A stretch of 7,640 nucleotides of DNA from Bacteriovorax sp. (GTDB lineage: Bacteria > Bdellovibrionota > Bacteriovoracia > Bacteriovoracales > Bacteriovoracaceae). Below are positions 1 through 5,367 of this stretch, piece by piece. Within the stretch, counting starts at the first letter, position 1, and the number at the start of each line of letters is the position of its first letter. A model generated the notes under the pieces. That model searched no databases. It was not told where the DNA came from and worked only from the letters and a program-made list of their open reading frames with translations. The translations under genes and the position numbers were made by a program. The DNA is taken from assembly GCA_030654205.1 (NCBI GenBank), contig JAURXW010000525.1, forward strand, positions 1 through 7,640, read 5' to 3'.

Positions 1-75
1 ACTCGGAAGTTAAGCTCTTCAGCGCCGAAGGTAGTGCCAGGGAAACTTGGTGTGAGAAAAGGTCGATGCACCCTC
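1..75 (+). rRNA. rrf: 5S ribosomal RNA, 3' part
   Basis: This is the 3' part of a 5S rRNA gene, cut by the left window edge. The run beginning ACTCGGAAGTTAAGC, then AGCGCCGA, GGTAGTGCC and TGTGAGA, followed by GGTCG, matches the conserved order of bacterial 5S rRNA from loop B to the 3' strand of the terminal stem. The final GCACCC would pair with the missing 5' end. The exact 3' end is uncertain by a few bases. A strong hairpin terminator follows immediately, so this is the last gene of an rRNA operon lying to the left. Confidence 0.93.
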
Positions 76-83
76 TTAATTTA

Positions 84-118
84 AAAAAACCCCGGCTTGT
101 CTGGGGTTTTTTATTTTT
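84..118 (+). terminator. Intrinsic terminator after the 5S rRNA gene
   Basis: AAAAAACCCC (84-93) pairs with GGGGTTTTTT (103-112). The stem extends by a G-U and a G-C pair around a five-base loop, and a further T tract ends at 118. It is a classical Rho-independent terminator for the rRNA operon. The rimM start codon lies only 18 bases beyond it. Confidence 0.93.
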
Positions 119-136
119 AGCGTCTAAAAAATAATC

Positions 137-667
137 ATGAAAAAACAAGAAAATATTCACATTGGTCATTGCACAACTCCTCATGGAATTAAGGGTGAAT
201 TTTCATTCGTCCTTTATAATCAGGACGAGTCTGTTTTGAGTAATGGATCAATTATTTCATTGTTGCCGAGATCAACATCAAGTTCTGTTCCTCAGGACGG
301 AAAAGATTTTAAGATTAAAAAAATTAATATTGGTAATAAAGCGATTGTTGTTTTAGACGGTATTAATGATCGCAATACTGTTGAAGCAATGGTCCCTTTC
401 GATATTTATTTTGATCGAAAAAATTTTCCAGAAATTGATGATGACGAATATTATCTAAATGACCTGCTAGGTTTAGAGGTTTTTGATTTTATAACTAAAA
501 TATCAATTGGAAGAGTCGTAGACTTTTATGAAAATGGTGCACAAGTAGTTTTAAAAATTAAAACTGAAAATGAGGTTTTAGAAATTTTGTTTATTGATCA
601 GTATGTACCTATAGTTGATATTGAAAATGCTCGAATAGAAGTTATTATTCCCGAGATGATTGAATGA
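137..667 (+). CDS. rimM: Ribosome maturation factor RimM
   Basis: RimM is a cytoplasmic assembly factor that binds S19 and helps the head of the 30S subunit mature before 16S processing. The 176-residue product has the family's normal length. The N-terminal barrel begins with IGHCTTPHGIKGEF (residues 9-22), the RimM hallmark. The PRC-like barrel begins with EYYLNDLLGLEV (about 104-115). The C-terminal strand FIDQYVPIVDIENARIEV (152-169) is also typical. The loop at residues 45-56 is serine-rich and probably flexible. The ATG fits the family N-terminus, but no clear Shine-Dalgarno sequence precedes it and only 18 bases separate it from the 5S terminator. Its stop overlaps the trmD start in ATGA, so the two are translationally coupled. 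Confidence 0.95.
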   Translation: MKKQENIHIGHCTTPHGIKGEFSFVLYNQDESVLSNGSIISLLPRSTSSSVPQDGKDFKIKKINIGNKAIVVLDGINDRNTVEAMVPFDIYFDRKNFPEIDDDEYYLNDLLGLEVFDFITKISIGRVVDFYENGAQVVLKIKTENEVLEILFIDQYVPIVDIENARIEVIIPEMIE

Positions 668-1407
668 AAAAAATCTGGATAATTACGTTATTTCCTAATT
701 ATTTTGATCCTTTAATTAATTTTGGAATAACTGGCTCAGCTCTTCGGGGTGAGCGAGGTGCTAATTTTGAAATTAGGACCGTGCAACTTAGAAACTTTAC
801 CCCCAAAGATTACAAAGGCGTTGATGATTCTCCATATGGAGGAGGCGCTGGTATGGTAATGCGTGCTGATGTTTTAAAGGAAGCTTTACTTAAGGGTGTA
901 GTGCTCGAGGGTAATTATGGTGAGGATTTTAAATCAAAGCTGCACATTATATTTCCAGGTCCTCGTGGTAGAACATGGGATAATTCATACTGTAAGGATT
1001 TCGCAAATCGATTTAATGAAGAAAATTCTAAGGATTTAGTATTTATTTGCGGGCGCTATGAAGGAATTGATGAACGATTTTTGACTCTATTTGTAGATGA
1101 GCAAATTAGTATTGGTGATTATATTCTTACGGGTGGAGAAATTCCGACGATGGCCATCATTGATTCAAGTTTACGTTTTGTTAGTGGCGTTCTCGGAAAT
1201 AAGGATAGTAGCAAGCAGGAATCATTTCAAGACGATCTTTTAGAGCATCCTCAGTACACACGCCCTAAAAGTTTTGAAGGAATCGAAGTTCCCGATATTT
1301 TAATTTCAGGACATCATTTAAAAATTGAAAAATATCAAAAAGAAGAAAGCCTTAGGCTGACAAAGCTTCATAGGCCTGATCTTTTAACGAAAAAGGAAAA
1401 GCAGTGA
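664..1407 (+). CDS. trmD: tRNA (guanine-N1)-methyltransferase TrmD
   Basis: TrmD is an S-adenosylmethionine-dependent SPOUT enzyme that makes m1G37 next to the anticodon and so prevents +1 frameshifting. The 247 residues match the family length. Visible hallmarks are SPYGGGAGMVMRADVL (56-71), GRYEGIDERF (130-139), the knot segment ISIGDYILTGGEIPTMAIID (148-167) and the C-terminal LLEHPQYTRP (192-201) with SGHH (215-218). Asp167 is the equivalent of the catalytic Asp169 of E. coli. The usual RF-(I/L)-PGVLG stretch reads RFVSGVLG here, a Pro-to-Ser change. The start overlaps the rimM stop in ATGA, and the stop overlaps the next start in GTGA, giving a tight operon. Confidence 0.96.
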   Translation: MKKIWIITLFPNYFDPLINFGITGSALRGERGANFEIRTVQLRNFTPKDYKGVDDSPYGGGAGMVMRADVLKEALLKGVVLEGNYGEDFKSKLHIIFPGPRGRTWDNSYCKDFANRFNEENSKDLVFICGRYEGIDERFLTLFVDEQISIGDYILTGGEIPTMAIIDSSLRFVSGVLGNKDSSKQESFQDDLLEHPQYTRPKSFEGIEVPDILISGHHLKIEKYQKEESLRLTKLHRPDLLTKKEKQ

Positions 1408-1964
1408 AAGTCTATTTGGGTTTAGTTCATCATCCTATTAAAAATAAATTGGGAGAACTGGTGACAACTTCTGTAACCAATTTAGATATTCATGATATTT
1501 CTAGAAGTTGCAGAACTTTTGGAATACAGAAATATTTTATAGTGACGCCATTTGCGGCCCAAAGGGAATTGGTTGATTCTATTCTAGGACATTGGGAACA
1601 AGATAAGGCCAATGCCTACAACCCAGATAGACAGGACGCACTGAGTATAGCAAGGGCAGTGAGTTCTATTGAAGAAGCGATTGCTGAAATTACAAAAATT
1701 GAAGGCAAGGCACCAATGATCGCTGTGACTGGTGCAAATTTTGATTCTTTCGATGGTGATACTTCGCAATTGACAAAAACGATAGAAGGAAGCAATATGC
1801 CTTGTTTTCTATTATTTGGAACTGGTTGGGGATTACACCCGATAGCACTCGAAAAGGCGGACTTTAAGTTGTCACCTATTGTTTCAAGTAATTCTGATGG
1901 ATATAATCATCTGTCGGTAAGATCTGCGGTGGCTATTTATTTGGCCCGTATGTTTGGAAGTTAG
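1404..1964 (+). CDS. SPOUT RNA methyltransferase, TM1570-like family
   Basis: This is a probable SAM-dependent RNA methyltransferase of the SPOUT (trefoil-knot) superfamily, resembling the Thermotoga TM1570 group (Pfam Methyltrn_RNA_4, recalled from family knowledge). The 186 residues show the knot segments LLFGTGWGLHP (136-146) and YNHLSVRSAVAIYLARMFG (167-185), plus an N-terminal MKVYLGLVHHPI typical of the group. Position 3' of trmD is characteristic; in Thermotoga the homologous domain is associated with TrmD, whereas here it is a separate gene. The start is GTG at 1404, overlapping the trmD stop as GTGA. It is supported by AAGGAA (1393-1398) five bases upstream. I do not know the RNA target. 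Confidence 0.85.
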   Translation: MKVYLGLVHHPIKNKLGELVTTSVTNLDIHDISRSCRTFGIQKYFIVTPFAAQRELVDSILGHWEQDKANAYNPDRQDALSIARAVSSIEEAIAEITKIEGKAPMIAVTGANFDSFDGDTSQLTKTIEGSNMPCFLLFGTGWGLHPIALEKADFKLSPIVSSNSDGYNHLSVRSAVAIYLARMFGS

Positions 1965-1977
1965 TATTTATTAAACC

Positions 1978-2020
1978 CTACTCGGTTAAGAACAACAAAA
2001 CGTTGGTCCTCTGGGAGTAG
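1978..2020 (+). promoter_or_regulatory. Structured 5' leader of rplS (candidate L19 leader)
   Basis: In the 76-base gap before rplS, CTACTC (1978-1983) pairs with GAGTAG (2015-2020). Inside it, GAACAAC (1990-1996) pairs with GTTGGTC (2002-2008), with one mismatch, around the loop AAAAC. There is no T tract, so it is not a terminator. Ribosomal-protein genes often carry autoregulatory leaders and L19 leaders are known in Firmicutes. A role here is inference. The unpaired AAGGAG ribosome binding site lies ten bases downstream. Confidence 0.4.
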
Positions 2021-2040
2021 CTTAGAAATAAGGAGTTCAT

Positions 2041-2406
2041 ATGAACTTGATCGATGTAGTTAACCAGGATCACTTAAATCCTAAAGCTAAAATTCTTCCT
2101 GCTTTTAAATCAGGGGACACAATTGCTGTGCACACAAAGATTACTGAAGGTGCAAAATCAAGAATTCAAATTTTTGAAGGTGTTTGTATCGGCTTTAAGC
2201 AAAAAGGTGATATCAATGGTCACTTTAGAGTTAGAAAAGTATCTAATGGTATTGGAGTAGAAAGAGTTTTTCCTTTCCATTCGCCAAACGTAGATAAAGT
2301 AGAAATCGTTCAAAAAGGTAAAGCTCGTAAAGCGAAACTTTATTACCTTCGTGAGAGATCTGGTAAATCAGCTCGTATCGCAATTGATTACGATAGAAAA
2401 GATTAA
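2041..2406 (+). CDS. rplS: 50S ribosomal protein L19
   Basis: L19 is a 50S subunit protein located at the 30S-50S interface. The 121-residue product matches the family along its whole length: FKSGDTIAVHTKI (22-34), EG-K-RIQIFEGVCIGF (36-52), FRVRKVSNGIGVERVFPFHS (62-81) and the basic C-terminal KARKAKLYYLRERSGKSARI (93-112). The ATG has a very good AAGGAG (2030-2035) five bases upstream. It is the last gene of the rimM-trmD block, set off by a 76-base leader that may carry its own regulation. It is followed by a strong terminator at 2422-2452. Confidence 0.97.
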   Translation: MNLIDVVNQDHLNPKAKILPAFKSGDTIAVHTKITEGAKSRIQIFEGVCIGFKQKGDINGHFRVRKVSNGIGVERVFPFHSPNVDKVEIVQKGKARKAKLYYLRERSGKSARIAIDYDRKD

Positions 2407-2421
2407 TATTTTCAGAAGTAT

Positions 2422-2452
2422 AAAAAGCCCCTCAAATGAGGGGCTTTTTTTT
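2422..2452 (+). terminator. Intrinsic terminator after rplS
   Basis: AAAAAGCCCCTC (2422-2433) pairs perfectly with GAGGGGCTTTTT (2438-2449) around the loop AAAT, and the T tract runs to 2452. The 12-pair stem makes this a strong Rho-independent terminator, and the A tract on the left could let it work on the other strand too. The rnhB start codon lies 15 bases beyond. Confidence 0.94.
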
Positions 2453-2467
2453 AGGTAATTTTCACAT

Positions 2468-3238
2468 ATGTTAGATCTGAAATATTTTAAAACAAAATTT
2501 AAAGAAATTTTTATTGAAAAATCTATGTTGCTTTCCGCTGACGAAGATCAACAAAATAGTTTTTTTATTGCAGGGACCGATGAAGTTGGGCGTGGTCCAC
2601 TTGCCGGACCGGTTGTAGCAGCATGTGTAAGTCTTCATTTTAAAAAATATGAAGAAAAAGAATTAAGATTATTATTAAAAGAATGGGCGATATTTGGAAT
2701 TAATGACTCTAAAAAATTATCCAGCGAGAAGCGACAAAATATACTTACAGATTTAAGCTTTTTAAGTGACTCAATGTCGGTTGATCAAATTTATACTTAT
2801 CAATATTCAAAAAATATGAGTGTTAAAGTTTTGATCAAAGAAATTTCACCACAAATTATCGATGAGATTAATATCCTCAATGCATCCTTACTTGCAATGA
2901 AAGAAGCGGTAACTGGATGTTGCGATTTTAGTAATCTTGGGCTTGTACTTATTGATGGAAATAAAAAATTTAATTCAGAAAGTGGTTCAGTGGAATTAAT
3001 AACGATTATTCAAGGAGACTCCAAATCTTTGTTGATTGGCCTAGCTTCAATTATTGCCAAAGAATACAGAGATCAATTAATGACAAGATACTGTGAGCAG
3101 TATCCAGGTTATCACTGGAAGACGAATGCGGGATATGGGACTGCAAAGCATTTAGAGGCCATTTCACTTTTAGGTATTACGGACCTTCATAGAAAGACAT
3201 TTGGTGGAGTTAAAGAACATTATGAGAAGCGGGGATAA
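2468..3238 (+). CDS. rnhB: Ribonuclease HII
   Basis: RNase HII cleaves the RNA strand of RNA-DNA hybrids and starts removal of ribonucleotides misincorporated into DNA. The family core begins at GTDEVGRGPLAGPVVAAC (36-53). The acidic catalytic set is visible as Asp38 and Glu39, Asp163 in LIDGN, and Asp184 in IQGDSKS. SKKLS (81-85) and NAGYGTAKH with HRKTFG near the end (220-246) are also typical. At 256 residues it is somewhat long because of a 34-residue lysine-rich N-terminal stretch before the core. An internal ATG at 2525 would remove 19 residues; neither start has a strong Shine-Dalgarno sequence, and AGG at 2453-2455 is far from 2468. The 3' end overlaps the next gene by 17 bases. Confidence 0.94.
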   Translation: MLDLKYFKTKFKEIFIEKSMLLSADEDQQNSFFIAGTDEVGRGPLAGPVVAACVSLHFKKYEEKELRLLLKEWAIFGINDSKKLSSEKRQNILTDLSFLSDSMSVDQIYTYQYSKNMSVKVLIKEISPQIIDEINILNASLLAMKEAVTGCCDFSNLGLVLIDGNKKFNSESGSVELITIIQGDSKSLLIGLASIIAKEYRDQLMTRYCEQYPGYHWKTNAGYGTAKHLEAISLLGITDLHRKTFGGVKEHYEKRG

Positions 3239-3515
3239 ACACGAAAAAGATTTTTCAGTCTATGTTCATAAAAACTATCTTCCAGTTTTAGTTTCTTCTG
3301 TTCTTTTGCGTTCTTTGGATGCCGGGCAAGTGGATGTGGCCGGCCTATTAAAAGTTAATCAATCATGGGTTCTCTCAATATTTGAAGTTAAGTCATCGCA
3401 ATTTCCGAGCAGTTTGCAATGGCGGCGACTTCGGAAATCTCAAGACTATTTAAGTAAAATTTTGGATATCAGCACAAAACTTGAAGTAAAGTTTTGCCAA
3501 AAAGATCAACCTTAA
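3222..3515 (+). CDS. YraN/UPF0102-like protein, short and diverged
   Basis: The product (97 residues from ATG 3222) looks like a divergent member of the YraN (UPF0102) family, which has a PD-(D/E)XK nuclease-like fold and unclear function. GQVDVAG (35-41) corresponds to the family GEIDLIA, followed by LSIFEVKSS (51-59) for the FVEVK.R strand. This leaves Asp38, Glu55 and Lys57 as a plausible D...ExK triad, while the usual Glu of GEID is Gln36. RRLRKSQDYLSK (68-79) fits the helix after the core. It is shorter than the usual 115-130 residues, with the C-terminal RFDVV-type strand absent. GTGGAG at 3204-3209 suits the ATG; TTG 3201 or GTG 3204 are possible longer starts. Position right after rnhB matches the common rnhB-yraN arrangement. 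Confidence 0.7.
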   Translation: MRSGDKHEKDFSVYVHKNYLPVLVSSVLLRSLDAGQVDVAGLLKVNQSWVLSIFEVKSSQFPSSLQWRRLRKSQDYLSKILDISTKLEVKFCQKDQP

Positions 3516-3530
3516 TTATCCTTTTAGAAT

Positions 3531-3965
3531 ATGAAAAAATTCTTAATCTCATTTACGCTTTGCTTTACATTACTTTTTTCGAGCGCTTCGTTTGCCATAG
3601 ACCCAAAATTAAAAATTTTAGGGACAATGTCGGGTTATGGAATTGTGGGAGGAGCATTGCTGGGAACTGCGTCAATGGCATTTGGAGCAAGTTCAAGATC
3701 GATTGCCAGAGGTGCTTCACTAGGGCTTTATGGTGGGTTGATTTTTGGGACTTATATTATATTGAGCTATGAGATGAAAAAAAGAGGTTTTAACGAGCAG
3801 CCTCGTGAAGATTATTATCCTGATAGCCGAAGTCCATATGAAGACAGTCAGTCTTCTAATGGTGCTGTCTCAATAAGTGAGTATACGTTGGCAAGTGCTG
3901 AAACTAAAAAGGACCCTAAAAAGGATCCTTTGATATTTGTTAATTTTTTAAATTATCAATTTTAG
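3531..3965 (+). CDS. Exported glycine-rich hypothetical protein
   Basis: I do not recognise this 144-residue protein. It starts with a clear signal peptide: MKK, a hydrophobic core to about residue 18, and SFA before a likely signal peptidase I cut after Ala22. Two glycine-rich hydrophobic segments follow (about 30-52 and 61-80) with GxxxG-type spacing (Gly31/35, Gly41/45, Gly61/65, Gly69/73), resembling glycine-zipper envelope proteins. The rest is a polar tail rich in Asp, Ser and Tyr. It lies 15 bases after the yraN-like gene and probably shares its transcript; no good ribosome binding site is visible. The last 20 codons contain a terminator-like hairpin, and the stop overlaps the opposing STAS gene's stop by four bases. 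Confidence 0.75.
   Translation: MKKFLISFTLCFTLLFSSASFAIDPKLKILGTMSGYGIVGGALLGTASMAFGASSRSIARGASLGLYGGLIFGTYIILSYEMKKRGFNEQPREDYYPDSRSPYEDSQSSNGAVSISEYTLASAETKKDPKKDPLIFVNFLNYQF
3908..3931 (-). terminator. Terminator of the STAS gene, inside the opposing gene's coding end
   Basis: AAAGGA (3908-3913) pairs with TCCTTT (3926-3931). After one C/A mismatch, CCT (3915-3917) pairs with AGG (3922-3924) around an AAAA loop. Read on the minus strand, the hairpin sits about 30 bases after the STAS stop and its 3' arm runs into TTTTTAGTTT, a good terminator. On the plus strand a weaker T-rich stretch (to 3949) follows, so it may act in both directions. It codes for the KKDPKKDPL region of the plus-strand protein. 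Confidence 0.65.
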
Positions 3966-4348
3966 TTTTGGAAAGTATTTTTTCTATTTCCATATTTTTG
4001 ATTTAAATTTTCCGTTTCATCACTGTCGAAATCTGCTTCAATTAATTTAAATGCATCAAAATTATAAAGTTTAAAAACTTTCATAAACTCTGTTTTTACG
4101 TTTGAGAGTTTAATTTGAGACTTATTCTTATTTAAGATTTGGAGAGTTTCTACAAATATTCCAATTCCAGAAGATCCGACGAAATCAAGCGAGTGCATAT
4201 CAATAGTGATAGTCGAAGCTGGATTTTGTTGGCTCAAATCTAATAATTCGAGTCTTAGGGGAAGTGAATTTTCATAATCAAGGCCCCCATTCATGTGAAC
4301 TGTAATATTACCTTGAGAGTCTGTTCTAATTTGGGCCTTCATTGCCAT
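3962..4348 (-). CDS. STAS-domain protein (anti-sigma factor antagonist-like)
   Basis: The product is a single STAS domain of the SpoIIAA/RsbV type plus a short tail (128 residues). Such proteins bind anti-sigma or switch kinases and are controlled by serine phosphorylation. The strand-loop DMHSLDFVGSSGIGIFVETL begins at residue 50. Ser60, just before Gly61, is the equivalent of the phosphorylated Ser58 of SpoIIAA. The usual Asp two residues earlier is Gly58. The tail after residue 107 is acidic, then polar. ATG 4348 is chosen over the in-frame ATG 4342 because AGGA (4357-4360, minus) is seven bases from it. No kinase, phosphatase or sigma gene lies in the window, so the partner is unknown. 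Its promoter faces that of rsmI. Confidence 0.88.
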   Translation of the reverse strand: MAMKAQIRTDSQGNITVHMNGGLDYENSLPLRLELLDLSQQNPASTITIDMHSLDFVGSSGIGIFVETLQILNKNKSQIKLSNVKTEFMKVFKLYNFDAFKLIEADFDSDETENLNQKYGNRKNTFQN

Positions 4349-4376
4349 TTGATCGTTCCTTTTTAAAGGTGAAATG

Positions 4377-4385
4377 TGCTAAAAT
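4377..4385 (+). promoter_or_regulatory. Extended -10 promoter element of rsmI
   Basis: TGCTAAAAT matches TGnTATAAT except at one hexamer base. Initiation near 4392 would leave a leader of about 60 bases before the TTG start at 4452. The -35 region is poor. With the minus-strand element it forms the palindrome GTGCTA/TAGCAC (4376-4396). Confidence 0.5.
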
Positions 4386-4386
4386 G

Positions 4387-4395
4387 ATTGTAGCA
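4387..4395 (-). promoter_or_regulatory. Extended -10 promoter element of the STAS gene
   Basis: On the minus strand TGCTACAAT matches the extended -10 consensus TGnTATAAT except at one hexamer base. Initiation would fall near 4380, giving a leader of about 30 bases before ATG 4348. No good -35 is seen, as is common for extended -10 promoters. It faces the rsmI element one base away from its hexamer. Confidence 0.5.
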
Positions 4396-4439
4396 CCGAA
4401 TCTATTTTGCAGAAGCAGTACCGAATTTGCCTAGACTTT

Positions 4440-4446
4440 AGGAGAG
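4440..4446 (+). promoter_or_regulatory. Ribosome binding site that fixes the rsmI start
   Basis: AGGAGAG lies five bases before TTG 4452 and is among the best Shine-Dalgarno matches in the window. It decides for a TTG start at 4452 over the open-frame extension to TTG 4407, which would add 15 residues outside the family's normal N-terminus. Confidence 0.85.
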
Positions 4447-4451
4447 CATTT

Positions 4452-5288
4452 TTGTCATCTTTAACTTTGATTACGTTACCGATTGGAAATATTAAAGATA
4501 TTACTTTTAGAGCAGTAGAAGCACTTAAAAGTGGTGAGTATTTTTATGCTGAAGATACTAGGGTTTTTAAAAATCTATTAGGGGCCCTAGAGATAGAAAT
4601 CAATGGAAAGCATATTGATTCTTTTCACGAGCACAGTGAAGGCAAAATAAAAATTATTACGGAAAAAATTAAAAATGGGACCACTGTTTATTTAGTATCT
4701 GATGCCGGCAGCCCAATGATTTCTGATCCCGCATTTCCACTTTTAAAAAAAATGCGTGAAGAGGGAATTGATATTAAAACCATTCCAGGGGTAACGTCAG
4801 TAGTGACTGCGCTTGAGCTAAGTGGTTTGCCGCCACAGCCATTTCATTTTTGGGGTTTTATAAGCCGTTCTAAAAATGAGCGGAAAGATTTTTTTTTAGA
4901 ACTTGCCTTGATTCCGGGCACTCATATATTTTTTGAATCTCCTCACCGCATCTATGAAACAATTGATTCTTTTTTTGGGGCCTTACCTCTCGGGGAATTG
5001 GTTATCACCAGAGAGCTGACTAAAACATTTGAGTCGATTTATAGGATTAATCAAAATAATTATCAGGAAAAGAGAGAGCAGATTGTTGATAAAGGAGAAT
5101 TTGTGGCCCTTTTCCATGTGGAAAATTTGAAACATTCACCTGTGATAAATAGTGAAATTACAGAATTGGTTAGAGATTATTTGGATGTTAAAGGAGGGAC
5201 AAAGAAATTAGCAAAAATTTTTGCTAAGCTGTTGGGCGAAGACACTAAAAAGATCTATGACCAACTATCGCGATCGGATAAAGAATAA
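4452..5288 (+). CDS. rsmI: 16S rRNA (cytidine-1402-2'-O)-methyltransferase RsmI
   Basis: RsmI uses S-adenosylmethionine to 2'-O-methylate C1402 of 16S rRNA in the P-site of the 30S subunit. The 278 residues (family about 280-290) show the tetrapyrrole-methylase-fold hallmarks in order: LITLPIGNIKDITFRA (6-21), AEDTRVFKNLL (33-43), SFHEHSE (57-63), LVSDAGSPMISDPAFPLL (81-98), IPGVTSVVTALELSGLP (111-127), FFESPHRIYETI (160-171) and ITRELTKTFE (185-194). The usual first motif reads ATPIGN and is TLPIGN here. The C-terminal helical part is also family-like. The start is TTG at 4452, supported by AGGAGAG. It stands as its own transcription unit, diverging from the STAS gene. No clear terminator follows. 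Confidence 0.95.
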   Translation: MSSLTLITLPIGNIKDITFRAVEALKSGEYFYAEDTRVFKNLLGALEIEINGKHIDSFHEHSEGKIKIITEKIKNGTTVYLVSDAGSPMISDPAFPLLKKMREEGIDIKTIPGVTSVVTALELSGLPPQPFHFWGFISRSKNERKDFFLELALIPGTHIFFESPHRIYETIDSFFGALPLGELVITRELTKTFESIYRINQNNYQEKREQIVDKGEFVALFHVENLKHSPVINSEITELVRDYLDVKGGTKKLAKIFAKLLGEDTKKIYDQLSRSDKE

Positions 5289-5305
5289 TAGATTTTTCTT
5301 TTAAG

Positions 5306-5334
5306 TTTCAAGACCTACTCCCCGAAAATATATT
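5306..5334 (+). promoter_or_regulatory. Candidate promoter of the phosphodiesterase-like gene
   Basis: TTTCAA (5306-5311), a weak -35, is separated by 17 bases from TATATT (5329-5334), which matches five of six -10 bases. Initiation near 5341 would leave about 27 bases before ATG 5368. The 79-base gap after rsmI holds no stable hairpin, so read-through from rsmI is also possible. Confidence 0.35.
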
Positions 5335-5367
5335 TAAGATAAATAAAAAATAAAACAGGATAGAGTT

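Noticed and set aside
1584..1769. Open frame on the minus strand inside the SPOUT methyltransferase gene
   Set aside because: It lies fully within a well-supported gene and resembles no family; it is a shadow frame.
3494..3772. Plus-strand open frame overlapping the start of the exported protein gene
   Set aside because: The overlapping frame at 3531 has a clear signal peptide and glycine-zipper pattern; this one has no recognisable feature.
4407..4451. Fifteen-residue N-terminal extension of RsmI from TTG 4407
   Set aside because: No ribosome binding site precedes it and the family starts near LITLPIGN; AGGAGAG at 4440-4446 supports TTG 4452.
5280..5302. Possible terminator after rsmI (AAAGAA paired with TTCTTT)
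   Set aside because: The stem is six almost pure A-T pairs with a long loop, too weak to count as an intrinsic terminator.
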